Shown here piece after piece: positions 35,248 through 42,380 of a DNA stretch of 64,000 nucleotides. The position numbers and the translations under genes were made by a program. Source of the DNA: Shimia_B sp039815465 (GTDB lineage: Bacteria; Pseudomonadota; Alphaproteobacteria; Rhodobacterales; Rhodobacteraceae). Where the stretch lies: positions 1 to 64,000 of the forward strand of contig JBCBZG010000015.1 of assembly GCA_039815465.1 (NCBI GenBank), given 5' to 3'. Numbering within the stretch: the stretch's first letter is position 1; every line of letters begins with the position of its first letter. The notes under the pieces are model-generated. The model was not told where the DNA came from. It ran no database searches and worked only from the letters and a program-made list of their open reading frames with translations.

Positions 35248-35942
35248 TTCATCGCCGCCGCGCAAGCGGCGTCACTCTGTGCAGCCCGCGCCGCCGCCAG
35301 CCGTCGCGCCTCCAGGTAGCCGTGAAGATCGACCTCACGCGAGAAGATGCGCAGTTCTTCTGTGTCGGTCAATTCGGGCTCAGGAGGGGTGCGATTTTTG
35401 GGTTTGTAGCGCTCCGTTTCGCCAGGCGCTTTATGGTTTTCGCGGCGACTAGCCGCGTCCTCATTCCCTCTGGTAAAGAGGGATACAGGGTGTGGTGGGC
35501 TTTTTTCGCCCACGCTAGGGGGGCGTTTTTCGCCCACACATGTGGGCGTTTTTCGCCCACGGTACTTCGGGTCAGGGTGGGCGCTTTTCGCCCACTCTAG
35601 CTGGCCCGCCACGCGGTCGATAACGTCCGGTGAAATGGCAAACTCGTAAGCGTTAGCGTAGCGGCCACCCACGGGCGTAATCGACCCCTTTTTGACCACC
35701 CGCAGGATGCCATTTGCGCGCAATCTGGCGATGGCATTCTTAACCGTGTTGTAGCCTGCGCAGTCGTCGTCTGCGATCATCGCATGGGAAACGCGGCGCT
35801 CTGTGGTGCCCGTCTTCCAGCACATATGATGCAGGTGCAGATAGCGAAGGATCGACACGTCACCGCGCTTGCATCCACGGTAATAGGCGATCTCCACCAA
35901 GGCTTTCATGTAGAGCCGCCCGTAGGGCCTAGGCGTGCTCAT
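35244..35942 (-). CDS. winged-helix protein, candidate replication initiator (provirus)
   Basis: Protein of 232 residues from ATG 35942. Residues about 50-105 form a winged helix: VSHAMIADDDCAGYNTVKNA then IARLRANGILRVVKKG and a wing ending NAYEFAIS. Such domains occur in plasmid and phage replication initiators and in some regulators. The middle contains repeated VGEK peptides, which are the coding reading of four iteron-like DNA repeats (35495-35595). Autoregulated initiators with iterons in or near their own gene are common in theta plasmids. No rolling-circle HUH tyrosine motif is convincing. Stop overlaps the next start. Confidence 0.6.
   Translation of the reverse strand: MSTPRPYGRLYMKALVEIAYYRGCKRGDVSILRYLHLHHMCWKTGTTERRVSHAMIADDDCAGYNTVKNAIARLRANGILRVVKKGSITPVGGRYANAYEFAISPDVIDRVAGQLEWAKSAHPDPKYRGRKTPTCVGEKRPPSVGEKSPPHPVSLFTRGNEDAASRRENHKAPGETERYKPKNRTPPEPELTDTEELRIFSREVDLHGYLEARRLAAARAAQSDAACAAAMK
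35495..35595. repeat. four iteron-like repeats inside the replication-candidate gene
   Basis: Four 19-base units at 35495, 35519, 35542 and 35577, spaced 24, 23 and 35 bases. The best copy is GTGGGCGTTTTTCGCCCAC, seven-base complementary arms around TTTTT; the others differ by one or two bases. Could be origin iterons bound by the encoded protein. In the gene frame they read VGEK-type peptides, so expansion of a coding repeat is the alternative. Confidence 0.65.
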
Positions 35943-36108
35943 TGGGCTTCTCCGCATTCTCTGAAACCCGCAAATACGCTTGCCGCGCACCCTGTTTCGA
36001 GATGCCTATGAGACGCCCGATTTCATTGAAGCTCTTGTTGTCGTCGTCCCGATAGCGCTTGATCCACTCAAGCTCCAAGGGGCCCAGATTTTTGCCTGAT
36101 TTTGCCAT
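35929..36108 (-). CDS. 59-residue helix-turn-helix protein, first gene of the provirus operon
   Basis: Start at ATG 36108 (MAKSGKNLGPLELEWIKRYR). Residues about 25-47 (SFNEIGRLIGISKQGARQAY) look like a helix-turn-helix similar to sigma-region-4 or small terminase-like DNA binders. As the first gene next to palindromes and repeated words, it is a candidate regulator of the provirus. Its last 14 bases overlap the next gene. Confidence 0.6.
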   Translation of the reverse strand: MAKSGKNLGPLELEWIKRYRDDDNKSFNEIGRLIGISKQGARQAYLRVSENAEKPNEHA

Positions 36109-36272
36109 GTTTCGTGTCCCGTTCTTGCGCATTGCGGAAGACAACAAACCACGCTACATCTTGAGAGACTGCCAGACAGTCCCGCCGCCCTACCCCCGAT
36201 TTGGTTTTGCGATAAGATCAGGGTAGGGCGGCACCAAACCACAGAAAAAACACAGCTTTTCCAGTGACTTAA
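36109..36272 (-). promoter_or_regulatory. right half of the provirus control region
   Basis: Non-coding region upstream of the first provirus gene. It holds GACAACAAAC (36140-36149), CTACATCTTG, an inverted repeat GACTG-CCAGA-CAGTC (36167-36181), and a large stem with perfect 12-base arms GCCGCCCTACCC (36184-36195) and GGGTAGGGCGGC (36221-36232). The 25-base loop of this stem carries CCGATTTGGTTTTGC, repeated at the other end of the element. Likely contains the promoter and operators, possibly an origin. No clear -35/-10 pair was picked out. Confidence 0.55.
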
Positions 36273-36289
36273 TACTGATTATGAGTATT
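36262..36289 (-). other. dif-like XerC/XerD site, right junction of the provirus (XerD arm degenerate)
   Basis: Read on the minus strand: XerC-type arm AATACTCATAA (chromosomal side), core TCAGTA, and a poor XerD arm TTAAGTCACTG (provirus side). Core and neighbouring bases (14-mer TAATACTGATTATG on the plus strand, 36270-36283) are identical to 27398-27411. The rest of the gap up to 36448 (36290-36448) holds no gene I can support; it should contain the promoter of the next gene. Confidence 0.75.
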
Positions 36290-36448
36290 ATGGACGCAAT
36301 GCAGCTGCGTGTAATGTCTGCTTTGCCCGAGGCGTAACTGCCCTTTCCTGCTGGGCGTAACCAGGGCGTGGTCCCTGTGTTTCTTGACATATCTGTTTGT
36401 GCATGACCCTGTAGGCACAGAATTTATCGCAAAATTAGGATTTCCCGC

Positions 36449-37252
36449 ATGAGGATATTGTCAGTCCTGTTGGTGTTATGGGCCGCGGCGCCGGCCAGTG
36501 CGGCGACGATTGGGTCGCTCGACGGGTACCGTATGTTTGGGTCTGAGATCACTGGATCAAACTATGATGCGTTGCGCGCGGGCCTAGAGCTTGAGGGCCA
36601 CAGCTTTGCAGCGGAAACGCGGAGCTTAAACACCGCGGGATATCTTGATGGCGTGGACGCCGTGTTCCACTCTCGGGCCGGTGCATCCGTGTCACGGACT
36701 TACCCGGAAGCCGGAGAAGTGGACGCGTTGCGCCAATGGGTCACGGATGGCGGTGTGTTTGTGATGTTCGGCGGCAATTTCCAATTCGCCTCCGATTTGA
36801 ACCGCTGGGTCGGCGCGTTTGGCTTTAACTACGTATCGCGCAACGTGTCCGGCGGCACATGGGCATCGGACCCCCACCCGCTCTTGACTGGGATCGTTCC
36901 GGGTGCGGATTTGAATTTTCGGTTCAGTTCCTGGGTGAACCACAACGCGGCACATGTGGACCCCAATGGCGGTGACGTCGACCCGGAGGTCTTTGCGACG
37001 ATTTCTGGCGATGGCGCGACGCAAAATGCTATCCTGGGGGCGCAGTATGGCGACGGCTATATCTTAGTCTTTGGGGACGAAAACCCGGTGTTCGATGGGT
37101 TCACAAATCCCGATGCTCTGACGCTGATCGACAATGTGCTGAGCTAGGATGCAGCGCCTGTTCCCCTGCCCGCCGGAGTAGTCCTGCTGCTTTCAGCGCT
37201 CGGTGCGCTTGGGCTGAACCGCAGCAGGTATTTAGCTCAGCCGAGAGCGTAG
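36449..37252 (+). pseudogene. VPLPA-CTERM protein gene interrupted by an in-frame TAG
   Basis: The first 232 codons encode a secreted protein (signal peptide MRILSVLLVLWAAAPASA) with a glutamine-amidotransferase-like pattern (DGVDAVFHSRAG, VDALRQWVTDGGVFVMFGG, GDGYILVFGDENPVFDG). It stops at TAG 37145-37147 right after LIDNVLS. In the same frame the next codons read DAAPVPLPAGVVLLLSALGA then LGLNRS and end at TAG 37250-37252: a complete VPLPA-CTERM tail. LSW to LS-stop (TGG to TAG) is the simplest cause. Without the tail, the product would be released rather than sorted. The 3' end converges with phoB. Confidence 0.85.
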
Positions 37253-37920
37253 CCTGCACCGCGGACCGTCCGCACGGGGTCTTTGCCGCCGTGTTTGCAC
37301 AGCGCCTTACGCAGGCGTCCGACGTGGACGTCAACGGTGCGTGTGTCGACATAGATGTCGCGGCCCCACACGCGATCGAGCAGCTGTTCGCGGCTCCACA
37401 CGCGGCCGGGTTTTTCCATGAATGTCGTCAAAAGCCGGAACTCCGTGGGGCCGAGCTTGATATCCTTGCCCTTGCGCGACACGCGGTGGTGTTCGGTATC
37501 GAGCGTGATGTCCTCGTATTCCAGCCGCTCGCCTACGGCGCCCGGGCGTGACCGGCGGAGTTGCGATTTCACGCGGGCCATCAGTTCGAGCACGCTGTAG
37601 GGCTTTGTCACGTAGTCGTCGGCGCCGGTTTCGAGCCCGCGGACCTTGTCGACCTCCTCCGAGCGCGCTGACAGCATGATGATCGGCAGAGACCGCGTGT
37701 CTTTGCGCATCTTGAGTTGGCGACAGACCTCAATCCCGGACACGGACGGCAGCATCCAATCGAGCACCACGACATCTGGCGTGTCCTCGTCCACGAGCAG
37801 CAGCGCCTCTTCCCCGTTTTCGGCTTGGATGACGCGGAAGCCCTCACTTTCGAGGTTGTAGCTGAGCACCGCGCGCTGCGCAGGCTCATCCTCCACCAGC
37901 AGGACGGATGGCTGGGTCAT
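37237..37920 (-). CDS. phoB: phosphate regulon response regulator PhoB
   Basis: OmpR-family response regulator of 227 residues. The receiver domain has acidic residues in LLVEDEPAQ, the phosphoacceptor in VVLDWMLPSVSG (Asp about 53) and the Lys in YVTKPYS. The winged helix ends with the recognition region VDTRTVDVHVGRLRKAL. Binds Pho boxes under phosphate starvation. Last gene of the leftward pho-pst cluster; start overlaps phoU by four bases. Confidence 0.96.
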   Translation of the reverse strand: MTQPSVLLVEDEPAQRAVLSYNLESEGFRVIQAENGEEALLLVDEDTPDVVVLDWMLPSVSGIEVCRQLKMRKDTRSLPIIMLSARSEEVDKVRGLETGADDYVTKPYSVLELMARVKSQLRRSRPGAVGERLEYEDITLDTEHHRVSRKGKDIKLGPTEFRLLTTFMEKPGRVWSREQLLDRVWGRDIYVDTRTVDVHVGRLRKALCKHGGKDPVRTVRGAGYALG

Positions 37921-38630
37921 TGCCCTGCCCGCTCAATCCCCGGCGCGGTGTCGCCCTTGGGGCGGCTTTCTTCCGGGTGTTCGCCAGTGACGAGGTAGGT
38001 CACTTCTTCTGCGATGTTGGTGGTGTGGTCGCCCATCCGTTCAATGTTTTTGGCGATGAAATGCAGATGCATGCAGGAGCTGATATTGCGCGGGTCTTCC
38101 ATCATATGGGTGAGAAATTCTCGGAAGAGCGCGTTGTACATCTGATCAACGCCCTCGTCGCGTTCGCGCACATCATTGGCGAGCTCCGCATCGCGTTGGA
38201 TGAACGCGTCGAGCACGTCGCGCAACATCGTTTCCACCTCGCGCGCCATCCGGCGCAGCGAACTGTCGGAGCCGTTAATGGGCCCGGTGTCGGACAAGAC
38301 TGAGGTCCGCTTAGCGATGTTTTTGGCATAATCCGCAATGCGTTCGAGATTGCCTGATACCTTCATCACGGCGAGCACGATGCGCAGGTCTGACGAGACC
38401 GGCTGGCGCATGGCGATGATCCGCGCGGCTTGTTCGTTGATCTGATCCTCCAGATCATCGATGGCGGCGTCTGCGGCCCGCACTTGTTCAGCCAGTTCTG
38501 TGTCGCGCGTGGAAAGCGCGCGTGCAGATTCCAGGATGGAGGTTTCAACAAGCCCGCCCATGCGCATGACAGCGGCTTGCAGCGACTCGAGGTCCCTGTC
38601 GAAGGCAGATGCGATGTGTTGTTCGTTCAT
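37917..38630 (-). CDS. phoU: phosphate signalling protein PhoU
   Basis: All-helical cytoplasmic protein of 237 residues with two PhoU repeats. Conserved metal-binding acidic motifs are seen in each repeat, for example AADAAIDDLEDQINEQAARI in the first and HLHFIAKNIERMGDHTTNIA in the second. Links the Pst transporter to PhoR to repress the regulon when phosphate is ample. Lies between pstB and phoB. Confidence 0.95.
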   Translation of the reverse strand: MNEQHIASAFDRDLESLQAAVMRMGGLVETSILESARALSTRDTELAEQVRAADAAIDDLEDQINEQAARIIAMRQPVSSDLRIVLAVMKVSGNLERIADYAKNIAKRTSVLSDTGPINGSDSSLRRMAREVETMLRDVLDAFIQRDAELANDVRERDEGVDQMYNALFREFLTHMMEDPRNISSCMHLHFIAKNIERMGDHTTNIAEEVTYLVTGEHPEESRPKGDTAPGIERAGQ

Positions 38631-38634
38631 GGCC

Positions 38635-39435
38635 CTAGCCGATCCGACCTGTGATGTAGGATTCCGTGCGGGGATCCTCTGGTTTGGTGAAAATCTGGCC
38701 CGTATCGCCGTATTCGACGAGGTTACCCAGGTGGAAAAACGCTGTTTTCTGGCTCACACGCGCAGCCTGCTGCATGGAGTGGGTGACGATGACGACCGAG
38801 TAGTTTTTGCGCAGCTCGTCGATGAGCTCCTCCACCTGCCCTGTCGCGATGGGATCGAGGGCGGAGCACGGTTCGTCCATCAGCAGGACCTCGGGCTCGG
38901 TGGCCACGGCGCGCGCAATGCAAAGACGCTGTTGCTGACCGCCGGACAACCCGGTGCCCGGCGCCTGGAGGCGGTCTTTGACCTCATCCCAGATCGCGCC
39001 GCGGCGGAGTGATTTCTCGACGATCTCGTCGAGCTCTGCCTTGTTTTTGGCCAGACCGTGGATGCGGGGCCCGTAGGCCACGTTGTCATAGATCGACTTT
39101 GGGAACGGGTTCGGCTTTTGAAACACCATTCCCACCTTGGCGCGCAGCTGCACGGGGTCGACGCGTTTGTCGTTGATATCCTCTCCATCGAGCCGGATAT
39201 CTCCAGTGACGCGGCACACATCAATGGTGTCGTTCATCCGGTTGATACAGCGCAAGAAAGTGGACTTGCCGCAGCCCGACGGACCGATGAAGGCCGTGAC
39301 GGTTTTGTCCTTGATCTCCACGTTGACGTCTTTGATCGCGTGGTTGTCGCCGTAGTAGACGTCGACGCCCTTAGCGGAGATTTTTGTTGTTTTGTTGTCC
39401 ACGTCGAACTCCGTCAATGTGTCGTAATCATACAT
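38635..39435 (-). CDS. pstB: phosphate ABC transporter ATP-binding protein
   Basis: ATPase of 266 residues. Family-specific blocks: DVYYGDNHAIKDVNVEI, Walker A GPSGCGKST, FLRCINRMNDTI, signature LSGGQQQRLCIARA, Walker B VLLMDEPCSALDPIAT, and the PstB end FTKPEDPRTESYITGRIG. Energises phosphate uptake with PstC and PstA. Confidence 0.97.
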   Translation of the reverse strand: MYDYDTLTEFDVDNKTTKISAKGVDVYYGDNHAIKDVNVEIKDKTVTAFIGPSGCGKSTFLRCINRMNDTIDVCRVTGDIRLDGEDINDKRVDPVQLRAKVGMVFQKPNPFPKSIYDNVAYGPRIHGLAKNKAELDEIVEKSLRRGAIWDEVKDRLQAPGTGLSGGQQQRLCIARAVATEPEVLLMDEPCSALDPIATGQVEELIDELRKNYSVVIVTHSMQQAARVSQKTAFFHLGNLVEYGDTGQIFTKPEDPRTESYITGRIG

Positions 39436-39475
39436 GGGGAGCTGTCCTTTTTACCAGCGCCGCTCAAGCGGGCCC

Positions 39476-40813
39476 TTACCAGCGGCGCTCGAAGCGGCGA
39501 CGCAGGATAATCGCGATGATGTTCATGGTGAGCAGGAAAAGCAGCAGGATGATGATCCCGCCCCAAGCCTTTTCGGTGAAGACTGCGTCTGATCGAGTGA
39601 CCCAGTTGTAAATCTGTGCCGGCAGGGCGGAGTTTGGCCCCTCGAGCCCTGCGAGGAAAGTGTCCGGGTAGCGCGCCACAAAGCCCACCATGCCGATCAG
39701 CAGCAGCGGCGCTGTCTCGCCGAGCGCTTGGGCGAGCCCGATGATCGTGCCCGTCAGGATCCCAGGCGCGGCGAGCGGCAGCACGTGGTGAAACACCGTC
39801 TGCATCTTAGACGCCCCGACCCCCAATGCGGCCTCCCGGATCGACGGGGGCACGGATTTGAGCGACGCACGGGTGGAGATGATGATGGTGGGCAATGTCA
39901 TAAGCGTCAGCACCAGCCCGCCTACGAGAGGCGCAGATTGTGGCAGATGCATGAACTGGATGAACACCGCGAGGCCCAAGATGCCGAACACAATCGACGG
40001 CACTGCCGCGAGGTTTGAGATGTTCACCTCGATCAGGTCCGTGAAGCGGTTCTTTGGCGCAAACTCCTCCAAGTAGATCGAGGCCGCGACGCCGATGGGC
40101 AGCGCGAGAACGAGCACAACGACCATCATAAAGAACGAGCCGAGCACCGACGCCCCGATCCCTGCCCCGCCTGGGTTGTCCACGCCCGTATCGACGCCGG
40201 TGATGAAGTTCCAATCAAACACCGTAGCCATGAGCCCCGCGTCAAACATGGCTTTGGCGACGTCGATATCCTCCGGCTGGATAAAGCGGTTTTCGGGCGT
40301 GATGTTTTCAATGGCGAGCGTGCCTTTGAAATACCGGTCGATGCGGGAGGCGGCGGGCACCTCAAAGCGGACGACCTGCCCGATTTGGTCGGGGTTCTCG
40401 CGGTAAAAGCTGCGCAGGTTGTTGCCGACCTTGCCGACCAAGCGCTCAAGCGCGCCTGAGCTTAGGTCAGCGTCCACACCTGCGGCGGACAGCTCTCCGG
40501 ACAGGGCGGTGACAAAGAGCCCCTCATATTCCCGCGTTTTGAAAAGCGTGGCCTCGGCAGCGTCGAATTGTTCTTGTGTGACGGTGACGTCGATCTGAAC
40601 CACCGTGCGTTGAAACGCCGGGAGCCCGTTCGACAGGATCGCCCAGAGCAGCACGATAAGGGATGCGATCCCGATGCAAATGGCCACGATGCCATAGGCT
40701 TTGAACCGCGCCTCGGCGGCGTTGCGCTTTTTGGTGCGCGCGTCTGGAACCAGGAGCGAGCTCTGCGCCTTGGCAGAAGGCTCTGGCGCGCCGGAGAAGG
40801 TCGCGTCGGTCAT
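39476..40813 (-). CDS. pstA: phosphate ABC transporter permease PstA
   Basis: Permease of 445 residues, longer than E. coli PstA because of an about 130-residue periplasmic insert after the first helix, as is usual in alphaproteobacteria. The core contains GGIGASVLGS-like (GAGIGASVLGSFFMMVVVLV), the EAA-type coupling loop EAALGVGASKMQTVFHHVLPLAAPG and several helices. Overlaps pstC by four bases. Confidence 0.94.
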   Translation of the reverse strand: MTDATFSGAPEPSAKAQSSLLVPDARTKKRNAAEARFKAYGIVAICIGIASLIVLLWAILSNGLPAFQRTVVQIDVTVTQEQFDAAEATLFKTREYEGLFVTALSGELSAAGVDADLSSGALERLVGKVGNNLRSFYRENPDQIGQVVRFEVPAASRIDRYFKGTLAIENITPENRFIQPEDIDVAKAMFDAGLMATVFDWNFITGVDTGVDNPGGAGIGASVLGSFFMMVVVLVLALPIGVAASIYLEEFAPKNRFTDLIEVNISNLAAVPSIVFGILGLAVFIQFMHLPQSAPLVGGLVLTLMTLPTIIISTRASLKSVPPSIREAALGVGASKMQTVFHHVLPLAAPGILTGTIIGLAQALGETAPLLLIGMVGFVARYPDTFLAGLEGPNSALPAQIYNWVTRSDAVFTEKAWGGIIILLLFLLTMNIIAIILRRRFERRW

Positions 40814-42291
40814 TCGTACTGCTCCCGATATTTGCGCACGATAAAGAGCGCGAAGACATTGAGCCCAAGCGTGATGACAAAGAGCGTCATACCAAGCGCG
40901 AAGGCGACGAGCGCCTCGGGCGAGGCAAAGTCGCTGTCACCTGTGAGCTGGGACACGATTTTTGCGGTCACGGTCGTCATGGCTTCGAATGGGTTAAGCG
41001 ACATCCGTGCCGCGGCCCCTGCCCCGAGGACGACGATCATTGTCTCCCCAATGGCGCGGGAGGCGGCGAGCAGGATCGCGCCGACGATGCCCGGTAGGGC
41101 TGCGGGTAGCACGACCTGGCGGATCGTTTCCGAATGGGTCGCACCCAGGCCCAACGAGCCGTCACGCATCGCCTGCGGCACGGCGTTGATGATGTCATCT
41201 GACAGCGAGGACACGAAGGGGATCAGCATGATGCCCATCACAAGCCCAGCAGTCATGACGGCTGTGCCGCCCGACATCCACGACACGCCCAGATAGCCGC
41301 CATCGCCGAAAAAGCTAACGAGGAATGGCCCCACCGTGAGCAGCGCGAAGAGGCCGTAGACGATGGTTGGGATGCCTGCGAGCACTTCGAGCATGGGTTT
41401 GGCGACCGACCGGACGGCTGGCGGCGCGTATTCCGACAAATAGATCGCCGACAAGAGACCTATGGGCACCGCCACGGCGAGTGCAACGAGGGAGATATAG
41501 AGCGTCCCCCACAGCAGCGGCAGCATGCCGAGCGACGACGACCCGCCGCGCCCTGAAAAGCTCGGCGCCCATTCGAGCAGCAAGAAGAACTCCGACGCGG
41601 GGTAAAGGCCGAAAAACTCGATAGTGTTAAAGATCAGGGACAACACAATGCCGATTGTCGTCAGGATCGCGATGGACGCCGCGCCGATCAGCAGCCACAG
41701 CACTGCGCTTTCAACCCGGTTGCGGGCGCGGAAATCGCGATCCGTTTGGCGCCAGGCAAAACCAAACCCGGCGAGCGCCAAGCCGACGACGACAACGGTC
41801 ATCAACAAGTCCCAGGTGCCGTCCATAGCGCGGTAGCGCTGTGCGGAGCGCAGCACGGACTGGTTCACGTCCGACCCAAGGGCCACGCCAACCTCGCCCA
41901 GGCGGGCGCGCACGTCGGTGAAGTCGGTGCGCATGCTCGCGGCGGTGTCAGGCGACATCACACCGGCGGCCACCGCGGCGTCCAGCCCGTCCGCCACCCG
42001 GCGCACATCGCTCATGACAAGGCCAAGGGTCGATCCCTCGCTCACAGCGGCGGGCGCGATGTCTGCGCGGATGGAGGCACCGATGATGATGGGTTGCAGG
42101 ATCAACCAGGCGACCATCACAAAGAACGCGGGCACAATCACCAAAAGCATGGCGTTGTAGCCGAAGTAATTGGGCAAGGAATGCAAGTTCCGGCTGTCGC
42201 CATCAGCCGAGGCCAAGGCGCGCGCGCGGATAACAAAGAACCCGAGCACCGACATCGCGATCAGGAAAGTGAGAAGCCACGCGACAGACAT
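40810..42291 (-). CDS. pstC: phosphate ABC transporter permease PstC
   Basis: Permease of 493 residues, also with an extended N-terminal half including two helices and a periplasmic stretch. The C-terminal transport domain includes LWGTLYISLVALAVAVPIG, SEYAPPAVRSVAKPMLEVLA, GIPTIVYGLFALLTVGPF and the coupling loop DGSLGLGATHSETIRQVVLP. It follows pstS after a hairpin. Confidence 0.94.
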   Translation of the reverse strand: MSVAWLLTFLIAMSVLGFFVIRARALASADGDSRNLHSLPNYFGYNAMLLVIVPAFFVMVAWLILQPIIIGASIRADIAPAAVSEGSTLGLVMSDVRRVADGLDAAVAAGVMSPDTAASMRTDFTDVRARLGEVGVALGSDVNQSVLRSAQRYRAMDGTWDLLMTVVVVGLALAGFGFAWRQTDRDFRARNRVESAVLWLLIGAASIAILTTIGIVLSLIFNTIEFFGLYPASEFFLLLEWAPSFSGRGGSSSLGMLPLLWGTLYISLVALAVAVPIGLLSAIYLSEYAPPAVRSVAKPMLEVLAGIPTIVYGLFALLTVGPFLVSFFGDGGYLGVSWMSGGTAVMTAGLVMGIMLIPFVSSLSDDIINAVPQAMRDGSLGLGATHSETIRQVVLPAALPGIVGAILLAASRAIGETMIVVLGAGAAARMSLNPFEAMTTVTAKIVSQLTGDSDFASPEALVAFALGMTLFVITLGLNVFALFIVRKYREQYE

Positions 42292-42346
42292 CGGCTGGTC
42301 CTTTTGACGTTAAGGTCCCCGCTGCGGGGAGAGCGCAGCGAGGGGT

Positions 42347-42371
42347 GGCCAGGGGCAACGCGCCCCTGGCC
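42347..42371 (-). promoter_or_regulatory. intercistronic stem-loop between pstS and pstC
   Basis: Perfect ten-base arms GGCCAGGGGC and GCCCCTGGCC around five bases, just beyond the pstS stop. No T-run follows, so it is probably an mRNA-stabilising or attenuating hairpin favouring pstS. Confidence 0.6.
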
Positions 42372-42380
42372 GGAACCACA

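Larger units (their letters stand above)
27401..36278 (-). mobile_element. corticovirus-like (PM2-like) double-jelly-roll provirus inserted at dif
   Basis: An 8,872-bp unit measured core to core between two dif-like sites. About twenty genes all run leftward, most with start-stop overlaps. Hallmarks: a 269-residue capsid protein resembling PM2 P2, an FtsK/HerA-type packaging ATPase, at least six small single-span membrane proteins as expected for a phage with an internal membrane, a lysozyme-like transglycosylase and a holin-like protein. No portal, large terminase, tail or integrase gene is present. Genome size is close to that of PM2 (about 10 kb, circular). I infer a tailless, membrane-containing temperate phage that borrows host XerC/XerD. 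Whether it is active is unknown; no broken gene was noticed in it. Confidence 0.82.

Noticed and set aside
35495..35595. CRISPR array
   Set aside because: The repeats are short, only four, lie in a coding frame, and the spacing is irregular and too short for spacers.
27401..36278. Filamentous (inovirus) prophage as the identity of the element
   Set aside because: Size, Xer use, a Zot-like ATPase fold and small membrane proteins would fit, but the 269-residue capsid-like protein resembling PM2 P2, a lysozyme-like enzyme and a holin-like protein do not. No adsorption protein or secretin was seen.
36190..36390. Minus-strand frame of 66 codons across the right junction
   Set aside because: It spans the recombination site and the large hairpin, has no ribosome site, and would exist only in the integrated state.
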